This document shows positions 15,427 to 25,378 of a stretch of DNA of 64,000 bases, piece after piece. The stretch comes from PALSA-693 sp963781155. GTDB taxonomy: Bacteria > Actinomycetota > Acidimicrobiia > Acidimicrobiales > Palsa-688. The DNA lies in the NCBI GenBank assembly GCA_963781155.1, contig CAWAEC010000009.1:1-64000 (forward strand), in the 5' to 3' direction. Every line of letters begins with the position of its first letter. Position 1 is the first letter of the stretch. The position numbers and the translations under genes were made by a program. A model generated the notes under the pieces. The model did no database searches. It was not told where the DNA came from and saw only the letters and a list, made by a program, of their open reading frames with translations.

Positions 15427-17478
15427 GGGGCCACCGCCCGGCTCTCGTCGGCAACGATCAGACCCGAGTCGAGGCGCACGACGCGGTCGCAAACCCGGTC
15501 GACGCCGTCGAGGTCGTGGGAGATGATCACGACGGTCAGACCAACCCGATGCCGCAAGTCGGCCAGCACGGAAATGAGCCCGTCCTGGCTGGGCTGGTCC
15601 AGGCCGGCGAGGGGCTCGTCGAGGACCAGTACCTTCGGCTGGCGGGCCAGGATGCCGGCCAGCGCCACCCGCCGTTGCTGACCACCACTCAGTTCGTCGA
15701 CCCGGCGCTCGCCCATCTGCGCCACGTCGAGACCGACCGACGCCAGGGCCGCGCCGACGGCGTCGTCATCGGCCGCGCCAGCCGCTCGCAGATCCGCCGC
15801 CACGGTGGAGCGCTGCAGCTGTAGCCGGGCGTGCTGGAATGCCAATCCCACCGATCCCACCTGGGACGTGACCGGCTCCCCGCCGAGCAGAACCACACCC
15901 CTCGAGGGACGCAGGACACCCGCCATGATCCACGCCAACGTGGACTTGCCGGACCCGTTGCCGCCGACGATGAGCACCCCTTCCCGGGGGTCGATAACCA
16001 TATTGATCCCGTGCAGAGCCGGCTGCGCCCACGGCGTTCCTGCGCCGTACGTGTGATGAATGCCGCGCAGCTCCAGGCGCGACCCTCCAAGTGAAAGGAC
16101 CTTCCCGTCACGGCAGACCATCGCTCGAGGGGGAGTGAGCCGGAATGGCTGATGACCGTTCGAATGCAGCACGGGCGCCCGATCGTCGACCAGCACGCCT
16201 GCCGCCAGGCGGAATGAACGGTCCGCGTTTGCCACCTCCTCCCGCCGGTGAGTGACGTGAACGACCGTCATGCCCATCCGCGACGGCAGGTCGGCCAGGA
16301 GCGCGGTCAACCGCTGGCGGCCCTCGGCGTCAACCATCGCGGTCGACTCGTCCGAGATCAACAAACGCGGGCGACGGGCCAGGGCGGCTGCGACGGCCAG
16401 GCGTTGCAACTCGCCGCCGGACAGGCTCGACGTCTCTCGGTCTTCCATGCCCGACAGGCCGACCGTGTCGAGCAGGCCGGAGACATCGACGCCCGCCGCG
16501 TTCTGCAGGCCCCAAACGACATCGTCGGCGACTCGTACCCCGAGGATCTGGGTCTCCGGGTGCTGCATCACCATTGCTGTGCCCGCGGTTTGGCCCAGAC
16601 CCGCGCTGCCCGGGCGCTCCACTGTTCCCGACGTCGGCTGCCGGCCGGCCAGGATGCGGGCCAGGGTCGACTTGCCCGAGCCGTTGTCGCCGAGAAGAGC
16701 GACCAGTTCGCCCGCGTCGAGGCAGAAGGAAACTCCCGTGAGGGCGTCGATCGCCGACCCCGGGTAGCGGTACCGGACGTCTCGCAGGCGGGCCGGGACG
16801 GGATCGACCGGCCCGGTATCGTCGGGCAACTCCAGCCGGTCGACGGCCCGGATCCAGCGCAGGCGCTCGAGCACAGCTCCGAGCAGCAACCAGGCCAGCA
16901 CCGTGAAACTGAACGTGCCGATGATGACGATGACGCTGATGCTGATCCACCAGTCGCGGATCGCTGCCTGCACCCAGTCGTCCAGGCGCTCGGTGACGCC
17001 GTGCAGCCCGGGAATGCCGTTGAGGATCTTGGCGATGCCCGTCCAGGTGTTGCGAAATCTGCTGGAGGGTCAACTTCCGCAATTCGCTGAACACCGCGAG
17101 TAAGGCGACCGAGAGGGCTGCCAGCAGTGGTGCAATAAGCGCCATGGCGGCCATGACCTTCGCGAACGACCATCCCCGCCGCCGTCCCGTCCCTACGAGC
17201 CCGCCGACGATGGCGCATTCGACGACGTTCGAAAACGTTCCGGTCCCGGCCACCAGGAAGCTGACCAGAGCCGCGGCGAAGGTGGCGGCGACCAGGGCTC
17301 GGAACCGGTGCCGGTGGGCGACGACGCCGAGCGGGACGACCGCCAAAGCGGCGATAGGCCCCAGGTGGGGCAGAAACCAGCCGATGACAACCAGGGCGAC
17401 GCTGACCCCGGCCAGGACGGCGGCAGTCGCCAACTCGATCGGCCGTAGAGGCCCGGTGGTGCGGGTCTCGTCCGGCAC
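15420..17478 (-). CDS. ECF transporter S component fused to two EcfA ATPases, frameshifted as read
   Basis: The reconstructed roughly 686-residue protein has an N-terminal membrane part of about 200 residues (several helices from GTG 17478) followed by two ABC ATPase domains. Each has a Walker A (L-G-D-N-G-S-G-K-S-T and V-G-G-N-G-S-G-K-S-T), a signature (L-S-G-G-E-L-Q-R and L-S-G-G-Q-Q-R-R) and a Walker B (L-L-I-S-D-E and V-L-V-L-D-E-P). One indel at about 17050-17056 separates the membrane half from the ATPase frame, which is intact from 16973. This S-A-A order followed by ecfT is that of Rv2326c-Rv2325c. Energy-coupling factor transporters import vitamins or metal ions; the substrate is unknown because the S domain resembles none of the named ones. 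Confidence 0.8.
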
Positions 17479-17550
17479 CCCCCAGCCTGCCACCCCCGGC
17501 CAGGTAGCGGGGTTCGGTCGCTCGCGCCCCGGCGATTTACACTCCGGCCC

Positions 17551-18276
17551 ATGACGGCGGCGACGTTTCTCGGCACCGGCAACTTCCTGGCACCCGGCCG
17601 GTACTGGAACGGGTTCGTGCTTGACGGCAGCGTCCTGGTGGAGCCGTCGCCGACGGCTCTGCCCCACCTGCGCATGTGCGGTCTGAATGCCGCGGATCTG
17701 GACGTGGTCATGATCTCGCACTTCCACCCGGACCACACCTTCGGCTGGCCGTTCCTGTTGCTGGAGGTGGTCCGCAAACGCGACGCTGGTCGGCCGTTTT
17801 GTGTGGTGGGGCCGCCGGGAGTGGAAACCTTCCTGGCAAACATGATGGCCCTGGGCGCGGTGACCGACATTCTGGCTCACGCGCATCGGCGCTTCGACAT
17901 GCGCTTCATCGAGGTCGACGGTTCCTGGCAGGACGCCGGCCCGCTGCGTTTCCGGGCGATCGAGGTCGAACATGTGCCCGACCTGCGCTGTTTCGGGTAC
18001 CTGATCGAGCGCGAAGGACGTCGGATCGGCTACTCCGGGGACGTCCGCCCCTGCCGGGGGCTCGAGGAGCTGGCCGGCGCCTCGGACATCCTGGTGCTGG
18101 AGTGCAACGGCCCCCATCCGCCGCCCGTCACGCATATGGATATCGAGTCGGTGCGCGCCCTGCGGGACCGGTTCCCTGCGGTGCCCTTCGTGCTCACGCA
18201 TCTGGGCGAAGGGGTGGAGGCAGAAGGGATCCCCGACGTGATCGTCCCTGCGGACTTCGAGACGCTGACCCTCTGA
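17551..18276 (+). CDS. metallo-beta-lactamase fold hydrolase
   Basis: A 241-residue MBL-fold protein with the zinc motif S-H-F-H-P-D-H (His57, His59, Asp61, His62), a middle segment E-V-E-H-V-P-D, a later Y-S-G-D with the bridging Asp, and a C-terminal L-T-H-L-G. The order and size resemble RNase Z-like and other small-molecule MBL hydrolases, including ribonuclease and phosphodiesterase types. I cannot name the substrate. It is divergent from the ECF transporter gene (72 bases apart) and convergent with dnaE2. A four-copy 15-base repeat follows the stop. Confidence 0.82.
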   Translation: MTAATFLGTGNFLAPGRYWNGFVLDGSVLVEPSPTALPHLRMCGLNAADLDVVMISHFHPDHTFGWPFLLLEVVRKRDAGRPFCVVGPPGVETFLANMMALGAVTDILAHAHRRFDMRFIEVDGSWQDAGPLRFRAIEVEHVPDLRCFGYLIEREGRRIGYSGDVRPCRGLEELAGASDILVLECNGPHPPPVTHMDIESVRALRDRFPAVPFVLTHLGEGVEAEGIPDVIVPADFETLTL

Positions 18277-18334
18277 GGTCCGGCCGTCAGAGGTCCGGCC
18301 GTCAGAGGTTTGGCCGTCAGAGGTTTGGCCGTCG
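18275..18334. repeat. four tandem copies of a 15-base repeat
   Basis: GAGGTCCGGCCGTCA occurs twice exactly, then twice as the variant with TTT for TCC, filling the gap between the stops of the convergent MBL gene and dnaE2. The array begins within the last codon of the MBL gene. It may be a slippage product; no hairpin dominates. Confidence 0.85.
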
Positions 18335-18338
18335 GATG

Positions 18339-21300
18339 TCAGCGGAAATCCCGGGAACGCAATTGGGTGCCGGGCCGCAGGGACAGAGGAAAGATACGTT
18401 CGGCGACCACGTTGATGACGGTCTCTACGCGCTCCAGGCGCCCGACGATGACGGAGGGCAGGGCTGGCGCGAGCCACCCGGCGGTACCGGATCCACACCC
18501 CCGCCGAGCAGATCACGTTGATCAGGCCCGTCTCGTCCTCCAGATTGAGAAAAGTAACCCCCTGGGCCGTCGCCGGCCGTTGCCGGTGCGTGACCACCCC
18601 GGCGACCGTGACCCGCGCCCCTGGCGGCAACTCGACCAGCCGGGCCGCGGTGACGACCCCGGCTGCGGTCAACTCGGCCCGGACGAACTCGGTGGGGTAC
18701 CGGTCCGGTGACAGGCCGGTGGCCCACAAGTCCGCCTGGTTGATCTCAATTGCGTCCATAGAGGGCAAAGGCGGGGCGTCGGCCCCGGTGACCAGCCCGG
18801 CCAGACGGGCCTGGGGCGCCCGGGCCGCCGGCGACGTCCCCGCCGGCATCCCCACCGCCGGCGCCACTCCGGCTTCCACGCCCGTCGCAGCCTCTGCCCC
18901 CGCCGCAGCCTCTGCCCCCGCCGCAGCCACGGCTCCTGCGCTCCACAGGGCCGCCCGCCGGCTCAGCCCGAAACACTCGAACGCCCCGGCCGTGGCCAGA
19001 GCCTCTGCCTGGGTGGTCGTGACCCCGGTCCGGCGCACCAGGTCCTCCACGTCCCTATATGGCCGGCCGGCCGCGATCCGCTCGGCCATGGTCTCGCCGA
19101 CACCACGCACGTAGGAGATGCCCATCCGGACCGCAGCGCCGCCTGCGCTCGCGGAGAACGGCTCCAGGCGCGAGGCCGCGGCGCTGGCGTTCACGTCGGG
19201 CCGCAGAACAGACACCCCGTGGCGGCGGGCGTCGGCCACGATCGTCTGCGGCGACCAGAACCCCATGGGCTGCCCGTCGAGCAATCCGGCGCAAAACGCG
19301 GCCGGGTAGTGGTACTTGCACCAGGCCGAGGAGTACACCAGGTAGGCGAAGCTCACCGAGTGGCTCTCGGGGAACCCGAAGTTGGCGAAAGCCACCAGCT
19401 TCTCGTAGATCTCGTCGGCCACCTCGCCCGTGATGCCCCGCTCCGCCATGCCCGGCATAGAGCCGTCCTCGCAACTGCTCCATCTTCTCCACGCTGCGCT
19501 TGGAGCCCATGGCCTGGCGCAGCTGGTCCGACTCGGCCGCGGTGAAGCCGGCCACGTCGATGGCCATCTGCATCAGCTGCTCCTGGAACAGCGGCACCCC
19601 GAGCGTCTTGGCCAGGCTGCGTTCCAGCAGCGGGTGCAGGTACGTCACCGGTTCCACCCCGTTGCGCCGGCGGATGAAGGGATGCACCGATCCTCCCTGG
19701 ATCGGCCCCGGCCGGATCAGCGCCACCTCCACCACCAGGTCGTAGAAGGTCCGGGGCTTGAGCCGGGGCAGGGTGGCCATCTGGGCCCGGCTCTCGACCT
19801 GGAACACCCCCACCGAGTCCGCCTCGGGACAGCATCTCGTAGACCTCCGGCTCCTGGTCGAGCCGGGCCAGGTCCACCTCGACGCCGTGGAACGACCGCA
19901 CGTGGTCGACCGTGGCGTGCAGCACGGTCAGCATGCCGAGGCCGAGCAGGTCGAACTTGACCAGCCCGGCCGCGGCGCAGTCGTCCTTGTCCCACTGCAG
20001 GACGCTGCGGTCGGCCATGCGGGCCCACTCCACCGGGCACACCTCGGCGACGGGCCGGTCACAGAGCACCATGCCCCCGGAGTGGATGCCGAGATGCCGG
20101 GGGAAGTGCTGGACCTCACCGGCCAGGCCCATCACCGCATCGGGGATGTCGTGGTCGGCCAGGGCCGCGGTCGCCGACAGCGGCCCCCAGCCGTCTACCT
20201 GTTTGGACCAGGCGTCGAGCTGGCCAGGGCGCGGCCCCAAGCGCCTTTCCCATGTCCCGCACCGCCGAGCGGGGCCGGTAGGTGATCACGTTGGCCACCT
20301 GGGCGGCGCACCCACGCCCGTAACGGCGGTAGACGTACTGGATGACCTCTTCCCGCCGGCCGCTTTCGATGTCCACGTCGATGTCCGGCGGCCCGTCGCG
20401 CTCGGGAGACAGGAACCGTTCGAAGAGCAAGCCCAATGCCACCGCGTCGGCATTGGTGATCCCCAGGGCATAACACACCGCCGAGTTCGCCGCCGACCCC
20501 CTCCCCTGACAGTAGATGTCGTGAATGCGGCAGAACTCCACGATGTCCCACACGATCAGGAAGTAGCCGGCGAACCCCAGTTGCTCGATCAGGCCCAGCT
20601 CGTGGTCGATCTGGGCCCAGGCCTGCGGGTGACGGGGCGCGCCGCGGGGCCCGTACCGATCTCTGGCGCCCTCCTCGACCAGGTGGCGCAGCCAGCTCAT
20701 CTCGGTATGGCCGGCGGGGATCGGCCAGGGCGGCAGGTTGGGAGCCACCAGGGCCAGGTCGAAGGCGCAGTCCCGGCCCAACTCGGCCGCCCGTTCCACC
20801 ACGCCGGGGTAGCGGGCAAACCGACGGGCTTGTTCGGCCCCGCCCCGCAAGTGGGCCGCCGCCGCCGCCGGCAGCCACCCGTCGATGTCGTCCAGACTGC
20901 GCCGGGCCCGCACGGCGGCGAGGGCGGTGGCCAGCCGGCGGCGGGACGGGTGGTGGTAATGGACGTTGTTGGTGGCGACGATGTCGGCTGCGGAGCGGTC
21001 GGCGATGGAGACGAGGGTGTCGTTGCGGGCCGAGTCGAGCGGGTCGCCGTGGTCCCACAGCTCTACGACCACATTGGCCGGCCCGAACAGGGTTTGCAGG
21101 CGGCGCAGCTCGGCCGCGGCCCGGGCCGGGCCGTGGGCCACCAGGGCGGCGGGGACGATCCCCTTGCGGCATCCGGTCAACACAACCCAGTGGTCCGCGG
21201 TCGCTCGGGGGGGTTGACCGACGGTCACCGGGTCGGCTCCCAGGTCCGGAAGCGCCCCCGCCCCGATGGCAGCGAGGGTCTCGAGGTCCACCTGGGGGCG

Positions 21301-21810
21301 TCCTTTTTCCCGGCCGGACAGATGAGCCACCGAGAGGGCCCGGCACAGTCGGGTGTAGCCGGTGGGATCCCGGGCCACGATCAGGAGGTGGCTCCCCTCC
21401 GGGTCCGCCACCCCGTTTTGCGGTCGGGTCAGTCCCAGGGAGAGTTCGGCACCGAACACCGTTGGCATCCCTACCGCCCGCGCCGCCTCGGCAAAACGGA
21501 CCACCCCATACATGCCGTCATGGTCGGTGATGGCCAGCGCCTCCAGGCCCAGACGGGCCGCTTCTTCGACCAGCTCCTCAGGGTGGGACGCCCCGTCCAG
21601 GAAGCTGAAGTTGGAGTGGCAGTGCAGTTCGGCGTAGGGCACGCTCCCGGGACGGCGGCCCAGGTCTCCGGGTGGGTGGTACGGCCCCCGCTTGTAGGAC
21701 CAGGCGGGACTGTCCCCCCCGTCGCCCTGGGAAGGAAACGGCCGGATGCGGCGACCGGACAGCGCAGCTTCCAGGTCCCGCCACGGGACCGGCGGGTTCT
21801 CGTAGCCCAC
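18339..21810 (-). CDS. dnaE2: error-prone DNA polymerase DnaE2 (ImuC), four frameshifts as read
   Basis: Joining frames from GTG 21810 to TGA 18339 gives a C-family polymerase of about 1150 residues. The opening (P-W-R-D-L-E-A-A-L-S-G then Y-K-R-G-P-Y) and the PHP motif A-E-L-H-C-H-S-N-F-S-F-L-D-G-A-S match DnaE2. Catalytic residues are present: C-Q-G-R-G-S-A-A-N-S, P-P-D-I-D-V-D-I and L-V-K-F-D-L-L-G. The end reads L-R-P-G-T-Q-L-R-S-R-D-F-R, the usual DnaE2 tail. Breaks lie at about 20228, 19826, 19451 and 18453, each an apparent extra base in a G/C run, so sequencing error is likely. DnaE2 does mutagenic bypass of lesions together with ImuA' and ImuB, present at 36-38.7 kb. An SOS box lies just upstream. 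Confidence 0.88.
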
Positions 21811-21824
21811 GCCTGTCGACGATA

Positions 21825-21840
21825 TCGAACACTTGTTCGA
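21825..21840. promoter_or_regulatory. SOS box of dnaE2
   Basis: TCGAACACTTGTTCGA is a perfect LexA palindrome of actinobacterial type, 14 bases upstream of the proposed dnaE2 GTG and 81 bases upstream of the divergent amidase. The closeness to the start suggests a very short leader or a somewhat later true start. It predicts DNA-damage induction of dnaE2. Confidence 0.88.
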
Positions 21841-21921
21841 TCCACCAGGGGGAAAAGACGGGTCCCGTGGCAACCCGTTTGACGAACGGACCCGGCGCCC
21901 GGCTGTGCCAGGCTGCCAGCG

Positions 21922-23070
21922 ATGGCCACCTTCATCACCCGCTTCGACCCGCCGGTGGCTGGCGTCACAACCGCCCGACTCGCAGTCAAGGATCTCATCG
22001 ACATGGCGGGCATCCCCACCACCAACGGCTCCCGGGTCATCGCCGCCAGCGCGCCTCCAGCGCCGGCCGACGCCGCGTGTCTGGCCGGGACCCGCGCCGC
22101 CGAGGCCGCCGGCACCCTCCGAATCGTCGGCAAGGCCAACCTGCACGAACTGGCGTTCGGGGTGACGGGGATCAACCCCTGGTTCGGGACCCCGGTGAAC
22201 CCGGTCGACGCCCGTCTGGTGCCCGGGGGGTCCTCGAGCGGTTCGGCGGTGGCGGTCGGAGCCGGCGAGGCCGACATGGCCTTCGGCAGCGACACCGGGG
22301 GGTCCATTCGCATCCCGGCGGCGTGCTGCGCCGTTGTGGGACTGAAGACCACCCGGGGCCGGGTGCCGCTGGAGGGAGTGCGGCCTTTGGCCCCGTCCCT
22401 CGACACCGTCGGTCCGATGGCCCGCACCGTCGCCGGGGTCGTCGACGGCATGCTGCTGCTGGAGCCGGGGTTCGCCCCGGCCGCCGGCCTGGAGATCGGG
22501 CAGGTTCGCGCCGGGCGGGTCCGTTTGCCGGCGGAGTTGCGCATCGACGAGGCACTGGATGCCGCCCTTGCCGCAGCGGGGATGGAGGTGGTCGATGTGG
22601 CGCTCCCGGGTTGGGAGGCGGCGACCGCGGCCGCCATGACCATCCTGAGAGCAGAAGCGTGGCAGGTGCATGGAGGGTTGTGGCGGCAGCACGCGGATGC
22701 ACTGTCGCCAGATGTCAGCGCCCGGTTGCGCGACGCGTCGGCGACCACGCCGGCCCAGGTGGAGGCGGCCTGGCTGCAGGCACAGAGCTGGAAGAAGGAG
22801 CTGGCCCGGGTCTTCGCCCAGGTGGACGTCCTGGCCCTGCCGACTCTGGCCGGGCCGCCGCCGACACTCGCGAACGCGGCGGTGCTCACGGAGATCCGAT
22901 ATGTGGCGCCGTTCAATTTGGCGGGCGTTCCGGCCCTGGCCGTACCCGTCCGGTCCCCGTCGGGGATCCCGCCCAGCTTGCAACTGGCTGGGCCGGGAGG
23001 AAGCGAGGAGCTTCTCCTGGAGGTGGGAGGCGTCGTCGAGGCGGCGGCCGGCCGGCCGGCCGGGCGGTGA
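21922..23070 (+). CDS. amidase signature family hydrolase
   Basis: A 382-residue amidase with the Ser-cisSer-Lys triad: Lys23 in A-V-K-D, the Gly/Ser loop P-G-G-S-S-S-G-S-A (about 101-109) and the nucleophile in G-S-D-T-G-G-S-I-R-I-P (Ser128). The family cleaves amide bonds of many substrates, including aryl and fatty amides and the GatA glutamine. No gatB or gatC is adjacent, and the protein is about 100 residues shorter than GatA, so a catabolic amidase is more likely. It is divergent from dnaE2 across the SOS box and convergent with the nitronate monooxygenase gene four bases away. Confidence 0.85.
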   Translation: MATFITRFDPPVAGVTTARLAVKDLIDMAGIPTTNGSRVIAASAPPAPADAACLAGTRAAEAAGTLRIVGKANLHELAFGVTGINPWFGTPVNPVDARLVPGGSSSGSAVAVGAGEADMAFGSDTGGSIRIPAACCAVVGLKTTRGRVPLEGVRPLAPSLDTVGPMARTVAGVVDGMLLLEPGFAPAAGLEIGQVRAGRVRLPAELRIDEALDAALAAAGMEVVDVALPGWEAATAAAMTILRAEAWQVHGGLWRQHADALSPDVSARLRDASATTPAQVEAAWLQAQSWKKELARVFAQVDVLALPTLAGPPPTLANAAVLTEIRYVAPFNLAGVPALAVPVRSPSGIPPSLQLAGPGGSEELLLEVGGVVEAAAGRPAGR

Positions 23071-23073
23071 CGG

Positions 23074-24294
23074 TCAGCCGTGTCCGAATGTCTGGTTGAG
23101 CCGGGTCATGGTGTCGATGTACTCATCGACCATCTCGTAGACGACGTCCTTGCTCGGGCGCATGTGCGTCATGCGGCCTACGACCTGGCCGACCGGCATG
23201 CCCGTCAGTTCACGATTGTTGGCGCGAGCGATCCGGCGGTGCGCATAGGAGTGCAGCATGAACTGCAGCGGCATCGGCAGGGCGCCCGGCGACTCCGGGC
23301 CGTCCCAGGCGTCGGTCCAGGCCGTGCGCAGCTGCCGGGCCGGCTTGCCCGTCAGCGACCTCGAGCGGACGGTCTCGTTCGCGCTGGCGTGCAGCAGCTT
23401 GTCTAGGACCAGGTCGCCCACGTTGGACTCAGTGACGGTCAGCCAGATTGAGCCCGTCCACACGCCCTGGGCTCCCAGGGCCATGGCCGCGGCCATCTGC
23501 CGGCCGCTGGCGATACCGCCAGCGGCCAGCACCGGCACAGGAGCAACAGCGTCGACCACGTCCGGTACCAGCACCATGGTGGCGATCTCGCCGGTATGCC
23601 CGCCGGCTTCGTAGCCCTGGGCGATGATCACGTCCACGCCCTGTTGCACATCGCGGATGGCCTGTTCGACCCGGCCGATCAACGCGGCCACGGTGACACC
23701 CTGCTCATGCGCCCGGTCGATGGCATAGCGGGGCGGGGGTCCGAGCGCACTGGCGAGCAGAGTGATGGGGTGGGCCAGGGCGACATCGATCAGCGGGGTG
23801 CCCGTTGCCTCCGTCCACCCCAGAACACCGCTGCTGAGTGGATCGGCGCTGGCGCCGGGTCCAGCGGACGGGGCGGCGCCGGCGGCGACGTCAGGCGCCG
23901 AGGCGAGGCCATCGGGCGAGGCGGCCGGCCCGGCGGCGGGACCGGCGTCGCCGAGAGGCGGAACGCCATGATCCGCCAGGATCTTTTCCACATAGTCCCA
24001 GTGGGCCTGGTCGATCATTTCGCCCAGCTGGCGGGCCAGGTCTGGCCCGTCACGCAAGCCGGCGTCGCGGTCGGCGCTGCGTACTGGCATCACCACGTCG
24101 ACGCCGTAGGGCTTGCCGTCACAGTGGGCGTCGATCCACGACAGCTCGATCTCCAGCTGCTCCGGAGAAAACGCCAGCGCGCCCAGCACGCCCATCCCTC
24201 CGGCCCGGGTGACCGCGGCCGCGACGTCACGGCAGTGGGTGAAAGCGAAGATGGGAAATTCCAGACCGAGCTGCTCGCAAAGCTCATTCGTCAC
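23074..24294 (-). CDS. nitronate monooxygenase-like FMN enzyme
   Basis: A 406-residue TIM-barrel protein of the 2-nitropropane dioxygenase family starting at GTG with a strong GGGGAGGGGAG site. Recognisable parts are P-I-F-A-F-T-H near the N-terminus, G-G-M-G-V-L-G, the flavin-phosphate loops A-Q-G-Y-E-A-G-G-H-T-G and L-A-A-G-G-I-A-S-G, and G-A-Q-G-V-W-T-G-S. Such enzymes oxidise alkyl nitronates; many relatives have unknown substrates. Residues about 112-155 form an Ala/Gly/Pro-rich insert unlike the rest, probably a flexible linker. It stands divergent from the enoyl-CoA hydratase gene, hinting at a common catabolic setting. Confidence 0.85.
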   Translation of the reverse strand: MTNELCEQLGLEFPIFAFTHCRDVAAAVTRAGGMGVLGALAFSPEQLEIELSWIDAHCDGKPYGVDVVMPVRSADRDAGLRDGPDLARQLGEMIDQAHWDYVEKILADHGVPPLGDAGPAAGPAASPDGLASAPDVAAGAAPSAGPGASADPLSSGVLGWTEATGTPLIDVALAHPITLLASALGPPPRYAIDRAHEQGVTVAALIGRVEQAIRDVQQGVDVIIAQGYEAGGHTGEIATMVLVPDVVDAVAPVPVLAAGGIASGRQMAAAMALGAQGVWTGSIWLTVTESNVGDLVLDKLLHASANETVRSRSLTGKPARQLRTAWTDAWDGPESPGALPMPLQFMLHSYAHRRIARANNRELTGMPVGQVVGRMTHMRPSKDVVYEMVDEYIDTMTRLNQTFGHG

Positions 24295-24438
24295 GGCTGC
24301 TCCCCTCCCCTGTGAAACTCCCGTGCGCGTTCCAACCTTTGTCGGGACAGCGGAGCGACTGTAACGCGGCCGGCGCGGCCGGCCGTTGTCTAGGCTGACC
24401 GGGCTGGTCCATCCTGATCAACGCGAGGGGGAAAACCG

Positions 24439-25317
24439 ATGTCGTACACCGTGATCCTGATTGACGACCCGGTCCCTGGTGTGCGGCGTATTACCCTCAA
24501 CCGGCCGGAAAAACGCAATGCCTTGTTCCATCCGCTCAGGGGCGAGCTCCTGGAGGCGCTCCGCCACGCCGACCAGGACGACGAGGTACACGTGAGCATT
24601 GTCCGTGGCGCCGGCCCGTCGTTTTCGGCTGGTTACGACTTGGGCGGTGGAAATGAAGGGCTCGACCTCCCTTTCTTCACCGCTCACGGCGACGGGCAGT
24701 GGCCGAGGCACGTGACCGAGGGGTGGATGAGCATCTGGGATCTGGCCAAGCCGGTCATCGCCCAGGTCCACGGCTACTGCCTGGCGGGCGGCAGCGAGCT
24801 GGCTTCTGGCTGCGACTTGATCTATGTGGCGGAGGACGCCCAGATCGGCTACCCGGCGGTGCGTTTCGGCGTGCCGGACATGCACTTCCATCCGTGGACC
24901 ATGGGCATGCGGAAGGCCATGGAAGCCATGCTGACCGGGGATTCCATGTCGGGCGTCGAGGCAGTTCGGGTCGGATGGGCCAACGCGGCCTTCCCGGTGG
25001 CCGAGCTTGATCAACGGGTGATCGACGTGGCCGTCCGTATCAGCAAACTGCCGCCCGACATCGTGCAAATCAACAAGCGCGTCGTGCACCGCCAGATGGA
25101 GGTCATGGGGATGCGCACGGGCATCCGGATCGGGACGGAGCTGTGCGCCCTGGGCACCCACCAGCAGTCAATGCGAGCTTTCATCGCCGACATGCACCAG
25201 GGACTGACGGAGGCTCTGACCAAACGAGACGCCCCGTTCGGCGACTACCGCACCGCGGACACCCGTCCCGCCGCCCCGGCGTCGGAGCCGACGCCGGCCG
25301 CCGCGTCGGAAAGCTGA
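24439..25317 (+). CDS. enoyl-CoA hydratase/isomerase family protein
   Basis: A 292-residue crotonase-fold protein with the R-P-E-K-R-N-A-L opening, the oxyanion segment F-S-A-G-Y-D-L and the signature V-H-G-Y-C-L-A-G-G-S-E-L-A-S-G-C-D. The acidic residues expected of a classical hydratase are not obvious, so the exact reaction on the acyl-CoA (hydration, isomerisation or hydrolysis) is open. The C-terminal 25 residues are Ala/Pro-rich. It is followed 61 bases later by two acyl-CoA dehydrogenase genes in the same direction, which supports an operon for degradation of a fatty, branched or steroid side-chain acyl-CoA. Confidence 0.87.
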   Translation: MSYTVILIDDPVPGVRRITLNRPEKRNALFHPLRGELLEALRHADQDDEVHVSIVRGAGPSFSAGYDLGGGNEGLDLPFFTAHGDGQWPRHVTEGWMSIWDLAKPVIAQVHGYCLAGGSELASGCDLIYVAEDAQIGYPAVRFGVPDMHFHPWTMGMRKAMEAMLTGDSMSGVEAVRVGWANAAFPVAELDQRVIDVAVRISKLPPDIVQINKRVVHRQMEVMGMRTGIRIGTELCALGTHQQSMRAFIADMHQGLTEALTKRDAPFGDYRTADTRPAAPASEPTPAAASES

Positions 25318-25378
25318 GCGTCATGCCGGCGGCGCTCAGCGGGGGCGACCTCGAGTCGAGTGCACACGGGGTGTAACG

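Noticed and set aside
16330..19458. A single 1042-codon minus-strand open frame
   Set aside because: It strings together the DnaE2 C-terminal part, sequence antisense to the MBL gene and the ECF membrane part. Homology to separate families and the correct start sites argue against one protein.
19912..21882. Long plus-strand open frame of 656 codons
   Set aside because: It is antisense to dnaE2, rich in Arg/Pro/Gly without motifs, and is explained by the high GC content of the conserved gene on the other strand.
20116..22983. Extension of dnaE2 upstream of 21810
   Set aside because: The extra frame is antisense to the amidase and crosses the SOS box. DnaE2 homology begins at the GTG at 21810.
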